Of a stretch of 64,000 nucleotides of DNA, positions 1 through 7,958 are shown piece by piece; positions within the stretch are counted from its first letter, which is position 1, and each line of letters starts with the position of its first letter. The translations under genes were made by a program, and so were the position numbers. The notes beneath the pieces are model-generated. The model had not been told where the DNA came from, did not search any database, and saw only the letters and a program-made list of their open reading frames with translations. The stretch covers positions 1-64,000 of the forward strand of contig NZ_JARXYZ010000003.1 in assembly GCF_029894125.1 (NCBI RefSeq), read 5' to 3'. This DNA is from Kitasatospora sp. MAA19 (lineage in GTDB: Bacteria > Actinomycetota > Actinomycetes > Streptomycetales > Streptomycetaceae).

Positions 1-308
1 CCCAGCTTGTTCACCGCCGGAATCAACGAGGACGACGCACACACCCGCGCCACCTCCTCGATCACGATCACCGTCGCCAACGCGTCCGCCCCCGCGCCGC
101 CGTACTCCTCCGGCACGTGCACCGCATGCAGGTCATTACCCCGCAACGCGTCCAACGCCTCCTGCGGGAACCGCCCCAGCTCATCCACCTCCGCCGCGAA
201 CGGAGCGATCTTCGCCTCGGCCAGCGAACGCACCGCCTCACGGAGCATCTCGTGCTCCTCGGAGATACGGAAGAGATCGAAGTCAGCCGCCCCTGCGCTG
301 CCCGCCAT
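1..308 (-). CDS. acyl-CoA dehydrogenase, N-terminal part (runs off the left edge)
   Basis: The first ~102 codons are present; the rest lies beyond base 1. The protein starts MAGSAGAADFDLFRISEEHE and continues with LREAVRSLAEAKIAPFAAEVD and HAVHVPEEYGGAGADALATV, the usual helical N-terminal domain of FAD-dependent acyl-CoA dehydrogenases, including the conserved PEEYGGAG turn. The family oxidises acyl-CoA to 2-enoyl-CoA in fatty or amino acid catabolism; the substrate cannot be told from this fragment. The ATG at 308 is chosen because the homologous N-terminus begins there. It is divergent from the UDP-glucose dehydrogenase gene. Confidence 0.9.
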   Translation of the reverse strand, partial: MAGSAGAADFDLFRISEEHEMLREAVRSLAEAKIAPFAAEVDELGRFPQEALDALRGNDLHAVHVPEEYGGAGADALATVIVIEEVARVCASSSLIPAVNKL

Positions 309-350
309 GATGCCCGCCTCGTCCAGTGATCGACGTCAGTCCGGTGTTAA

Positions 351-364
351 CTACCGTTCAGTAG
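351..364. promoter_or_regulatory. possible operator between acyl-CoA dehydrogenase and ugd
   Basis: CTAC and GTAG arms separated by six bases lie 43 bases upstream of the acyl-CoA dehydrogenase start, in a local AT-rich patch. The arms are short, so this is only a candidate binding site. Confidence 0.25.
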
Positions 365-490
365 GGATCCTAGGGCTCCGACCTGTGACTGCCTAGCATC
401 CCCCGCGTGCGGGCGATCTCGGCCGATCACGGCGGGGCGGATAGCATCAGGAGCACCCGTACAGGTCGAGTCCGCACAAAAGGGGAACCC

Positions 491-1828
491 GTGACCCTCC
501 GCATCTCCGTGATCGGCACCGGCTACCTCGGCGCCACGCATGCGGCCGCGATGGCCGAGTTCGGCTTCGAGGTGCTGGGTCTGGACATCGACCCCGACAA
601 GATCGCCACGCTGACCGCCGGGCGCGTCCCGATGTACGAGCCGGGGCTGTCCGAGCTGCTGCTCAAGCACGTCGCCGGGCACGAGGGCTCGACCGGCCGG
701 CTGCGCTTCACCACCTCCGTCCAGGAGGCCGCGGAGTTCGGCGACGTGCACTTCGTCTGCGTCAACACGCCGCAGCGCAAGGGCGAGTTCGCCGCCGACA
801 TGTCGTACGTCGACACCGCGATCGACGGCCTCGCGCCGTACCTGACCCGCCCGGCCCTGGTGGTCGGCAAGTCCACCGTGCCGGTCGGCTCGGCGAGCCG
901 GCTGGCCGAGCGGCTGGCCGCGCTGGCGCCGGTCGGCGCGGGCGCCGAACTCGCCTGGAACCCGGAGTTCCTGCGCGAGGGGTTCGCCGTCCAGGACACC
1001 CTGCGCCCGGACCGGATCGTGGTCGGCGCCCACAGCGAGCGCGCCGAGCGGCTGCTGCGCGAGGTGTACGCGGAGCCGATCTCCGCCGGGGTGCCGTTCA
1101 TGGTCACCGACTTCGCGACCGCCGAGCTGGTGAAGGCCGCCGCCAACTCCTTCCTGGCCACCAAGATCTCCTTCATCAACGCGATGGCCGAGGTCTGCGA
1201 GGCGGCCGGTGCCGACGTCACCCAGCTCAGCACCGCACTCGCCTACGACGAGCGGATCGGCGGCAAGTTCCTCAACTCGGGCCTGGGCTTCGGCGGCGGC
1301 TGCCTGCCCAAGGACATCCGGGCGTTCATGGCCCGGGCGGGCGAACTCGGCGCCGACCAGGCGCTGACCTTCCTGCGCGAGGTCGACTCGATCAACATGC
1401 GCCGCCGCTCCCGGATGGTCGAGCTGGCCCGCGAGCAGTGCGGCGGCGGCTTCCTGGGCCGCCGGGTCGCCGTCCTCGGCGCCGCGTTCAAGCCCAACTC
1501 GGACGACATCCGCGACTCCCCCGCCCTCAACGTCGCCGCCCAGATCCAGCTCCAGGGCGCCCAGGTCACCGTCTACGACCCGAAGGCCGTCGACAACGCC
1601 CGCAAGATGTTCCCCTCCCTCACCTACGCCGGCTCCGCCCTGGAAGCCGCCGAGGGCGCCCACGTCGTCCTGCACCTCACCGAGTGGGCCGAGTTCCGCC
1701 GGCTGGACCCGGCCGAACTCGGCGCCGTGGTCGCCGAACGCCGCCTCCTCGACGGCCGCAACGTCCTCGACGCCGAAGCCTGGCGCTCCGCCGGCTGGAC
1801 CTACCGCGCCCTCGGCCGCCCCAGCTGA
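491..1828 (+). CDS. ugd: UDP-glucose 6-dehydrogenase
   Basis: Predicted NAD-dependent enzyme oxidising UDP-glucose to UDP-glucuronate for exopolysaccharide or sugar-nucleotide synthesis. The 445-residue product has the Rossmann signature GTGYLG at residues 9-14, the substrate motif EFLREG, and the catalytic thiol in GFGGGCLPKD (Cys about 271), followed by a C-terminal UDP-binding domain (GAAFKPNSDDIRDSP). Length is normal for the family. The GTG at 491 is chosen over the open frame's upstream extension because the Rossmann strand begins there and AGGGGAA precedes it. It is monocistronic; only a short remnant gene follows. Confidence 0.95.
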   Translation: MTLRISVIGTGYLGATHAAAMAEFGFEVLGLDIDPDKIATLTAGRVPMYEPGLSELLLKHVAGHEGSTGRLRFTTSVQEAAEFGDVHFVCVNTPQRKGEFAADMSYVDTAIDGLAPYLTRPALVVGKSTVPVGSASRLAERLAALAPVGAGAELAWNPEFLREGFAVQDTLRPDRIVVGAHSERAERLLREVYAEPISAGVPFMVTDFATAELVKAAANSFLATKISFINAMAEVCEAAGADVTQLSTALAYDERIGGKFLNSGLGFGGGCLPKDIRAFMARAGELGADQALTFLREVDSINMRRRSRMVELAREQCGGGFLGRRVAVLGAAFKPNSDDIRDSPALNVAAQIQLQGAQVTVYDPKAVDNARKMFPSLTYAGSALEAAEGAHVVLHLTEWAEFRRLDPAELGAVVAERRLLDGRNVLDAEAWRSAGWTYRALGRPS

Positions 1829-1874
1829 CGCCACCGTTCCACCGTCGACGACGGCCCGACGAACGTGAGTGCCC

Positions 1875-2165
1875 ATGACCGCTGAGTTCTACGACACCGA
1901 TCGTTCCCCCCGTACCGCGTGGCGGCTCGCCGTCCTGATGGGCCGCAACACCCGCACCTACAAGTTCGCCCTGGCCGCCGCCCTGCAACGCATCGCGACC
2001 TCGGAGCAGGCCGCCGGGCTCCGGACCGAGCTGGAGGCGCGATGGAGCATCGTAGAGAGCTCCTTCGCAGCGGGTATCGGCCGCAGCCTGGTCTCCGACG
2101 GATTCGCGGTGGGCCTGGAGCGGCTCATGCTGACCGACCGGTGGCGCGAATGCGCCGCCGCTTGA
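1875..2165 (+). pseudogene. remnant resembling the N-terminal part of an HNH-endonuclease-type protein
   Basis: This 96-residue frame begins MTAEFYDTDRSPRTAWRLAV and contains GRNTRTYKFALAAAL, a pattern I associate with the N-terminus of longer bacterial proteins annotated as HNH endonucleases. A second stretch, RWSIVESSFAAGIGRSLV, would normally sit much further along, and no HNH Cys/His nuclease core follows. The sequence therefore looks like an internally deleted, 3'-truncated copy that kept an open frame. A small intact orphan protein cannot be excluded. The in-frame GTG at 1869 is an alternative start. Confidence 0.4.
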
Positions 2166-2233
2166 GTAAGTGAAGGAGAGTTGCGACAGCCTTCACGCTC
2201 TGCCCGGACGCGGGGGCCGACCCTGACAGGTGG

Positions 2234-2779
2234 CTAGGAGGTGCTCGTCGGCGAGACCGACGCGGGCGGGGGCAACAGGCAGGGAGTGGTGATGCCGAGG
2301 TACACGCGATCTCCGCGGCCCGAGGTCTCCGCCGTGGCGGAGTACCGGCTGCTGGGGTGGAAGGCGTCGACGAGTGCATCCGGCCTGCCGTCCACGGACT
2401 CGCGGTAGCCGTTCACGGTCAGGCCCTCGCCGACCAACATGTCACGGACCTTTCTGACCACTTCAGGATGCTGGGCGCGCGGCACCGAACTCTTCACGCT
2501 GTACATCAGGATGTACCGGTCATCGGTGGCGGTTTCCCCGTTCCTGCCGGTACAGGGAGTGAAGAGCGCGTCGACGGTCGCGGGGTCGATCTCGATCCCG
2601 GCGGTCCGGGCCATGTGCTCGGTGATCTGTTGAGCCCAGGCCTGGGCGTCAGCCTTGGATTTCACGGGTGGTGTGTCATTCCTATCGGTCGGGGCAGTGG
2701 ATGAGCACGCGCCGAGCATCGCGACCAGGAGCGCAGTGCAGGCAAGGCGCCTGGAAATCCGGGTAGTGATCGCGGTCAT
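2234..2779 (-). CDS. predicted lipoprotein of unknown function
   Basis: The 181-residue product has a classic type II signal peptide: MTAITTRISRR, a hydrophobic stretch, then lipobox L-G-A-C at about residues 21-24, so it should be lipid-anchored outside the membrane. The mature part contains two cysteines (FTPCTG and TTPCLL) that could form a disulfide. The open frame extends upstream to 2938, but the signal peptide fixes the start at 2779. It lies downstream of the DUF1023 hydrolase and WXG100-like genes on the same strand, which suggests a shared transcription unit. I do not recognise a catalytic motif. Confidence 0.8.
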   Translation of the reverse strand: MTAITTRISRRLACTALLVAMLGACSSTAPTDRNDTPPVKSKADAQAWAQQITEHMARTAGIEIDPATVDALFTPCTGRNGETATDDRYILMYSVKSSVPRAQHPEVVRKVRDMLVGEGLTVNGYRESVDGRPDALVDAFHPSSRYSATAETSGRGDRVYLGITTPCLLPPPASVSPTSTS

Positions 2780-2822
2780 GACGCTCCTGAGGATGGTGCG
2801 GCTCGGTGGACTGGTAACAGGT

Positions 2823-4454
2823 TCAGTGCGGAATTTGCGGAAGGACTGTCGGCGGTCGGCCGGCAATGATTCGCCCCTGGTTTTGGAGGCTCTCACTTGC
2901 GCCCCCGGAGCCGCTGTCCCAGTAGCCGCCGTGTCCACTGGTGTCGACCTGGATGTTCTGCGCGCCGAAGTACATGTTTTGGGGGGCCGGGCCGGATAGG
3001 TCGCCGGCGACCTCCCGGATGAAGTCGTCCCTGGCCGTACCGACCCAGACGTGCTTCGGGTCGATGTTGAGCTCGGATGCCTTGTCCACTCCCATACCGG
3101 GACTGCCGAGCGCGAGGATGTCGTCGGCGTTCACCCCGCCGTCCCGTGCGGCCGCGCCCACGACGTAGGTGCCGTAGCTGTGGGCCATGACGGTCAGGTG
3201 CGAACAGACGCCGTTGCCGCCCTCGGCCACCCGCAGGCCCTTGGTGAAGTTGCGTAGATCCGGTGCGCCGGCGTCTCCGCGATCGGTGGTGGCCACGCTG
3301 AGGGGTGCACCCCACTCCGGTGTTTCGTAGCCCAGCCACGAGACGACGGCGACATTCTCGTCGTCGGCTTTGTCCTCGGCGGCCTTCTGGAGGCGCCGGA
3401 TGTGGTCCATCTGCCCCGGTACTCCGGAGAGGACGGTTCCGGTGCCTGGTACGAAGACTGCCGTGTGCTGGGACTTGTCGGGGTTGCCCGTCGAGACGAT
3501 GGCCCGGCCGTTGTGTACGTCCGGGTCGATGCCGAGCAGGAACATCTGGTGCTTCTCCGGGTTCCCGTCGGAGGCCGTCAGCTTCCTCCGGATTTCCTCC
3601 AGCGCCGCGATTCGCGATTTGTACTCGCCTTCGTCGATGCCGAAGTCGCTGGGCTTCCCCGTCCGGTAGGCGTCCAGCTTCTCGTCGAGGACGAGACGGT
3701 TGGCCTCGTCGCGGACGGTCGCGGGAAGCCCGTCGAGCTTGCCGACCTCGCCGGGGTGCAGGGCCAGGTAGGCCTCCTGCTGCTCCGGGGTGAGGCCCTT
3801 CCACCACGCGGCGGACTTCTCCGGGTCCTTGCCGTCCGGAATGTAGGGATCGACCAGGCCCAGGTCCTTCATCGCGGCGCCGGCCGCGTTCTTGGCCCCG
3901 GCAAGCGCTCCGTCCGCCTTGGTCGGGTCGAGAGCATTCGAACTGAGCCGACCCAGGGCCGTGTTGCCTTGGTCGCTCGCCGTCTGGGCATCTTTCAGCG
4001 CAGTGTCGATCCGGTCCTGGAATCCCTTCATCTCCGACCCGAGCTGTTGACGCGCCTTCTGCGCCTCGGGATCGTTCGCCTCGCCCTTGTCTGCGGGCGG
4101 GAGGCTGACGACGCCATCGGACGACACCGTCAGGCCGGCGTCCATGGCGCGCTTCACGGCATTGGTGAGGTTGGTCTGCGCCTGGTACATCCGGTCGGCG
4201 ACGGTGTTCAGAACCAGGGCCGCGGTGTCCGATTCCACCTTGACGATGTTCGGTTGTTGTTCCGTCTTCGCCATGAACGAAAGCGCGGCCTTGGCATCGT
4301 CTCCCTCCCAGTTGCCGCACAGCGGACCGTTGACCTGGCTGCGGTGCCGTTGACCGATGCTCTCCGCTGCGTGCCCCAGAGCCGTCCAGGTCTTTGCGGC
4401 ATCGTGCAGCCCGTGCGGATCGAACTTCACCAGAAGTTCGTAGATACCGGTCAC
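2823..4454 (-). CDS. WXG100-like N-terminal domain fused to DUF1023 alpha/beta hydrolase
   Basis: The 543-residue protein has a long alpha-helical N-terminal half (WXG/ESX-like, with NWEGDDAKAAL near residue 50) and a C-terminal alpha/beta hydrolase of the DUF1023 type. The nucleophile elbow reads MAHSYGTYV, with Ala where most members have Gly before His-Ser-Tyr-Gly; preceding motifs are VFVPGTGT and VSWLGYETP. No signal peptide is seen, so export would require another route such as type VII secretion. The GTG at 4454 overlaps the stop of the upstream small gene (GTGA), implying translational coupling. Substrate is unknown; DUF1023 members often occur as secreted effector-like hydrolases in actinomycetes. 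Confidence 0.8.
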   Translation of the reverse strand: MTGIYELLVKFDPHGLHDAAKTWTALGHAAESIGQRHRSQVNGPLCGNWEGDDAKAALSFMAKTEQQPNIVKVESDTAALVLNTVADRMYQAQTNLTNAVKRAMDAGLTVSSDGVVSLPPADKGEANDPEAQKARQQLGSEMKGFQDRIDTALKDAQTASDQGNTALGRLSSNALDPTKADGALAGAKNAAGAAMKDLGLVDPYIPDGKDPEKSAAWWKGLTPEQQEAYLALHPGEVGKLDGLPATVRDEANRLVLDEKLDAYRTGKPSDFGIDEGEYKSRIAALEEIRRKLTASDGNPEKHQMFLLGIDPDVHNGRAIVSTGNPDKSQHTAVFVPGTGTVLSGVPGQMDHIRRLQKAAEDKADDENVAVVSWLGYETPEWGAPLSVATTDRGDAGAPDLRNFTKGLRVAEGGNGVCSHLTVMAHSYGTYVVGAAARDGGVNADDILALGSPGMGVDKASELNIDPKHVWVGTARDDFIREVAGDLSGPAPQNMYFGAQNIQVDTSGHGGYWDSGSGGASESLQNQGRIIAGRPPTVLPQIPH

Positions 4455-4777
4455 TTGGGCCCCTGCTGCGGTGCGGCCCATGCACCAGCGACGGCGCGGT
4501 CATTGTGCTCGTGAGCGGCTGCGTTGGCATTCAGGTTCGTTGCAGTGCTCGCGAGGCGCTGTTGCAGGTCACCGAGCGGCTGGGACCAGCTGGTGCCCAA
4601 CTGGCTGAGCCCGCCTGCGATCGACCAGCCGGTCAGCTGGCCGGAGGCGGTACTGCCGGTGTTCACGGCGTTCTGAATCGGAGTGCCGAGTTCCTCACCC
4701 AGACTCTTTGCGATACCTGCGGAGGCCCGCAGATCGGTTGGTTGGATAACGACCTTGCCGGTGGCGTTGTCACCCAC
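4451..4777 (-). CDS. small WXG100-superfamily-like protein
   Basis: A 108-residue helical protein beginning at GTG (GDNATGKVVIQ), with the pattern LGTSWSQPLGDLQQRLASTATNLNANAAAHEHND typical of WXG100/DUF6507-like actinobacterial proteins. The start is set by a strong GGGGGAG ribosome-binding site six bases upstream. The frame is open further upstream only because a regulator remnant happens to be in phase. Its stop overlaps the start of the DUF1023 hydrolase gene, so the two are likely co-translated and may be partners. No ESX secretion genes are in the window. Confidence 0.7.
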   Translation of the reverse strand: MGDNATGKVVIQPTDLRASAGIAKSLGEELGTPIQNAVNTGSTASGQLTGWSIAGGLSQLGTSWSQPLGDLQQRLASTATNLNANAAAHEHNDRAVAGAWAAPQQGPK

Positions 4778-4876
4778 TGTTTTCTCCCCCCTGGCGTTGG
4801 ACACGCGTAGCTGTGCCCCACAGAACGCTAACTGAGCCCTGCGCGCTGCGTATCCGTCCAGATACTCAGATCGCAT

Positions 4877-5150
4877 GGACAGCCAGCGGGCCGCCTTCGC
4901 CTGTCCAGCGGCGCGTTTGGGCTTGGTGGCCTTGATGTCGTAGGTCAGGCCGGTGGTCTCGGCGCCGATCCGGGTCTCTTCGAGGATCAGGGGCAGGCCT
5001 GAGGGCCGGTCGCAGGTGACGCGGTGGACGACCAGCAGGACGGCGGCCTCGGAAAGGCGAAGGACTTCCCGCTCGTCGGGCTGGGGGACGCGGGCGCTGA
5101 CCCGCTCGCGCCAGGCCACATCGTGCCCGGCGGCGGCCAATGTCGCGCAG
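4877..5150 (-). pseudogene. remnant of a GntR-family (UTRA domain) regulator
   Basis: On the minus strand, AWRERVSARVPQPDEREVLR, then LLVVHRVTCDRPSGLPLILE and TGLTYDIKATKP, is the C-terminal part of a UTRA effector domain from a GntR/HutC-type repressor. The DNA-binding N-terminus is missing; the sequence changes character before about 5150, where a recombinase-like remnant on the other strand takes over. The frame runs on into the WXG100-like gene without a stop, but that gene has its own start. Boundaries are approximate. Confidence 0.6.
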
Positions 5151-5234
5151 GGCTGGGCTGGTTTCGCCAGAGGGGTGCCCGTGATGTGCCCCATCGGGAG
5201 CAGCAAGGCGGTGCAGGGCGCGGCCGTCGCCGGA

Positions 5235-5579
5235 CGGGCCGGTGATCAGCGTGCGGCCGATCTCCGGGAGCTTGCGAAGGTGGCGCGGTCGCGCCTCCGG
5301 GAGATGACGGCCGTCGAACAGGAGGAGGTGATGGACCTCCTGAACGTCCGGGTGAAGATCACGGGGATGCCGCCCCGGGGACGACGGGATGACTGCACCC
5401 TTGCCAAGGGCTTCGCGGACCGGGGACGAGGCGTCCCGGTGCTCACGGACGAGGGCTGGCAGAAGATCGAACCGGTTCTCGCCGCTGTGAGCCGACGCAA
5501 GCGGGCCAACGAGATCCCGGCCCGTTGGGCGGTCGAAGCGTTCCTGTGCAAGGCACGGACCGGTGTCCCCAGGAGCTAG
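5235..5579 (+). pseudogene. remnant of a mobile element: recombinase tail joined to transposase-like segment
   Basis: The plus-strand frame reads RAADLRELAKVARSRLREMT and EEVMDLLNVRVKITG, which resembles the C-terminal tail of a large serine recombinase. It is followed by VPVLTDEGWQKIEPVL and EAFLCKARTGVPRS, which resembles the start of an IS5/DUF4096-type transposase (LTDEQW...LYKARTGVPW). Neither a recombinase catalytic domain nor a DDE domain is present. I read it as a decayed scar, possibly of two nested elements, adjoining the broken GntR gene. Limits and family assignment are inferred. Confidence 0.5.
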
Positions 5580-6001
5580 CTGGAGCGGCCGGCGAGCCCC
5601 AGGCGAGGGATCTCGATGGCGGGGCACTTGTCCATCACCATGGCGAGGCCGGCGGCCTGGGTGCGCTCGTAGGCGGCCTCATCGACCACGCCGAGTTGGA
5701 ACCAGACGGCCTTGGCACCGATGGCGGCGGCCTCGTCGGCGACCTCCCCGGCCAGGTCGGAGCGGACGAAGACGTCCACGACGTCGACGGCGAAGGGGAT
5801 GTCCGCGAGGGACGCGTACCCCTTCTCGCCGTGCACCGTCTCCGCCTTCGGGTGCACGGGCACGATCCGCTTGCCGAAGCGCTGGAGCACCCCGGCCACG
5901 CCGTAGGCCGCACGCCGCTGGTTGGACGAGAGACCCACGACGGCCCAGGTGTCACCCGGCTCGGTAAGGATCCTGCGGACCGTCTCCGGGTCTCCGTACA
6001 T
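5576..6001 (-). CDS. CoA-binding domain protein (YccU-like)
   Basis: The 141-residue single-domain protein carries the Rossmann-like CoA-binding fold: WAVVGLSSNQRRAAYGVAGVL near the N-terminus, RIVPVHPKAETVHGEKGYASL, VDVVDVFVRSDLAGEVADEA, AKAVWFQLGVVDEAA and the terminal MVMDKCPAIEIPRLG. Length and motifs match the YccU/YneT family, whose physiological role is not settled. The ATG at 6001 gives the canonical N-terminus. The stop lies in a mobile-element scar, and a decayed inverted copy of the gene's 3' end sits upstream at 6115-6175. Confidence 0.9.
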   Translation of the reverse strand: MYGDPETVRRILTEPGDTWAVVGLSSNQRRAAYGVAGVLQRFGKRIVPVHPKAETVHGEKGYASLADIPFAVDVVDVFVRSDLAGEVADEAAAIGAKAVWFQLGVVDEAAYERTQAAGLAMVMDKCPAIEIPRLGLAGRSS

Positions 6002-6049
6002 GCCCTGCCTCCTCGTGGACGAGAACTCATCACGGCCAGCGCCACCGCT

Positions 6050-6110
6050 CCCCCGGCCATTCCCGGCCGTTCCCGGGATCTGCCGGGATCTGCCGGGATC
6101 CGCGCGGACC
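6050..6110. repeat. short direct repeats of CGGGATCTGC type
   Basis: CCCGGGATCTG, CCGGGATCTG and CCGGGATCCG occur back to back (about 6075-6100), next to self-complementary CCCGG/CCGGG runs. They lie between the CoA-binding gene and its decayed inverted copy. Confidence 0.5.
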
Positions 6111-6114
6111 AGGA

Positions 6115-6175
6115 CGGCCGGGCTCGCCGTGGTGATGACCCGTGCCCGGCCATCGAGATCCCGCCGCTCGACTAG
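6115..6175 (+). pseudogene. decayed inverted copy of the 3' end of a CoA-binding gene
   Basis: On the plus strand AGLAVVM is followed, after a one-base frame change, by [10 protein letters not shown] and a TAG stop. This matches the last ~20 codons of the neighbouring minus-strand CoA-binding gene (AGLAMVMDKCPAIEIPRLG). The two ends form a diverged inverted repeat (roughly 5578-5640 and 6115-6175). It has no start and cannot be functional. Confidence 0.6.
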
Positions 6176-7386
6176 GAGCGGTCGCCGTCCAGCTGTGCGA
6201 TGGTGGCGATGGACGGGCGGCGGCTCGTCCGCAGCCCGGCGGCGACCGACTCGGCGTCGCGCAGGACGCGGACGGCGTTGTGCCAGGTGAGCTTGGCGAG
6301 GTCGGCCTCGGACCAGTGGCGGCGCAGGAGTTCGGCGATCAGGTTGGGGTAGCCGGCCACCGAGTCCAGGCCGTCGGGCAGGAAGGCGGTGCCGTCGAAG
6401 TCGCCGCCGATGCCGATGTGGTCGATGCCGGCGACCTCGCGCATGTGGTCGAGGTGGTCGGCGACGGTGGCCGGGGTGGCGGCCGGGCGCGGGTTGGCGG
6501 CCGCGAAGGCGCGCTGGCGCTCCATCGCGGGCGGGGTGGTGTCGAGCGGGTGGAGGCCGTGGGCGCGCATGTTCTCGTCGGCGGCCAGGGTCCACTCGAC
6601 GGCGGCGGGCAGGATGAACTTGGGCACGAAGGTGGCCATCGCCACACCGCCGTTGGCGGGCAGCTGGGCGAGCACGTCGTCCGGGATGTTGCGCGGGTGG
6701 TCGCAGACGGCGCGGGCGGAGGAGTGCGAGAAGACGACCGGCGCCTCGGTGACCCGCAGGGCGTCGCGCATGGTGTCGGCGGAGACGTGTGAGAGGTCGA
6801 CGAGCATGCCGAGCCGGTTCATCTCCCGGACGACCTCCTCGCCGAAGCGGGTCAGCCCGCCGGCCACCGGCTTGTCGGTGGCGGAGTCGGCCCACGGGGT
6901 GTTGTCGTTGTGGGTCAGCGTCAGGTAGCGCACGCCGAGTTCGTGGAGGGCACGCAGGGTGGCGAGCGAGCAGTCGATGGAGTGACCGCCCTCGGCGCCC
7001 ATCAGGGAGGCGATCCGGCCCTCGGCGCGGGCGGCCTCCATGTCGTCGGCGGTGCGGGCGAGCCGGAGCCGGTCGGGGTAGCGCTCGACCAGGGCGTGGA
7101 CGAAGTCGATCTGCTCCAGGGTGGCACTGACCGCGTGGTCCCCGGCCAGCCGGGAGGGCACGTAGACGGACCAGAACTGCGCGCCGACCCCGCCCTCCGC
7201 GAGGCGGTCGAGGTCGGTGTGCAGGCGGTCGCTCTGGTCGGCGGCGAGGTCGAGCGCGCCGAGGTCGTACCCGGCCTGCTCGCGCATCGCCCACGGGAGG
7301 TCGTTGTGGCCGTCCACCACGGGGGCGGTGCGCAGCAGGGCCCGGGCTCGTTCCAGCGGGGTGGGGGAGTCCAGCTCAGAAGTCAT
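6172..7386 (-). CDS. membrane dipeptidase (renal dipeptidase, peptidase family M19)
   Basis: Predicted binuclear-zinc dipeptidase hydrolysing dipeptides; a 404-residue protein of normal family length. The metal site is recognisable: DGHND at residues 25-29, the EGGHSID region, MLVDLSHVS, the [17 protein letters not shown] stretch, and IGIGGDFDG near the C-terminus. No signal peptide is visible, so it is probably cytoplasmic as in other actinomycetes. The ATG at 7386 is well placed. It precedes the CoA-binding gene on the same strand, separated by the decayed copy of that gene. Confidence 0.93.
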   Translation of the reverse strand: MTSELDSPTPLERARALLRTAPVVDGHNDLPWAMREQAGYDLGALDLAADQSDRLHTDLDRLAEGGVGAQFWSVYVPSRLAGDHAVSATLEQIDFVHALVERYPDRLRLARTADDMEAARAEGRIASLMGAEGGHSIDCSLATLRALHELGVRYLTLTHNDNTPWADSATDKPVAGGLTRFGEEVVREMNRLGMLVDLSHVSADTMRDALRVTEAPVVFSHSSARAVCDHPRNIPDDVLAQLPANGGVAMATFVPKFILPAAVEWTLAADENMRAHGLHPLDTTPPAMERQRAFAAANPRPAATPATVADHLDHMREVAGIDHIGIGGDFDGTAFLPDGLDSVAGYPNLIAELLRRHWSEADLAKLTWHNAVRVLRDAESVAAGLRTSRRPSIATIAQLDGDRS

Positions 7387-7433
7387 GCAAGCTGTTCTAC
7401 CCGAACCGCCGGAGCGGGCGAAGGGCGAACGAA

Positions 7434-7958
7434 CTACTTGCCGAAGCCGAAGGAGGTCGAGCCGGCCACCTTGGCCCGGAGCTTCTTGCCCTTCTCGGTG
7501 GCCTGGTTGTTCAGCTCGGTCTGGAACTCTGCCATCCGCTCGGTCAGTTCGGGGTCGAACGCGGCGAGCATCCGCACCGCGAGCAGGCCGGCGTTACGCG
7601 CGCCGGCCACCGAGACGGTCGCGACCGGGACGCCGGCCGGCATCTGGACGATCGACAGCAGGCTGTCCATGCCGTCCAGGTAGCGCAGCGGCACCGGCAC
7701 GCCGATGACGGGCAGCGGGGTGACGGAGGCGAGCATGCCCGGCAGGTGGGCGGCGCCGCCGGCGCCGGCGATGATGGCCTTCAGGCCGCGCCGGTGGGCG
7801 TTCTCGCCGTACGCGACCATCTCGCGGGGCATCCGGTGCGCCGAGACGACGTCGACCTCGTAGGGGATCTCGAACTCGTCGAGGGCCTGGGCGGCGGCCT
7901 CCATGACGGGCCAGTCGGAGTCCGAGCCCATGACGATGCCGACAAGAGGTGCAGTCAT
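7434..7958 (-). CDS. purE: N5-carboxyaminoimidazole ribonucleotide mutase
   Basis: Catalyses the N5-CAIR to CAIR rearrangement in de novo purine synthesis. The 174-residue product shows the class I PurE signature: [17 protein letters not shown] at the N-terminus, [12 protein letters not shown], the glycine-rich [17 protein letters not shown] loop and [33 protein letters not shown]. Its ATG overlaps the purK stop by four bases (ATGA), so the two are translationally coupled and purE is the downstream gene. A longer open frame upstream belongs to purK's shadow. Confidence 0.97.
   Translation of the reverse strand: MTAPLVGIVMGSDSDWPVMEAAAQALDEFEIPYEVDVVSAHRMPREMVAYGENAHRRGLKAIIAGAGGAAHLPGMLASVTPLPVIGVPVPLRYLDGMDSLLSIVQMPAGVPVATVSVAGARNAGLLAVRMLAAFDPELTERMAEFQTELNNQATEKGKKLRAKVAGSTSFGFGK

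Noticed and set aside
2893..4530. 545-codon alternative frame over the DUF1023 hydrolase
   Set aside because: Arg-rich low-quality translation; the DUF1023 frame has clear motifs and good codon bias.
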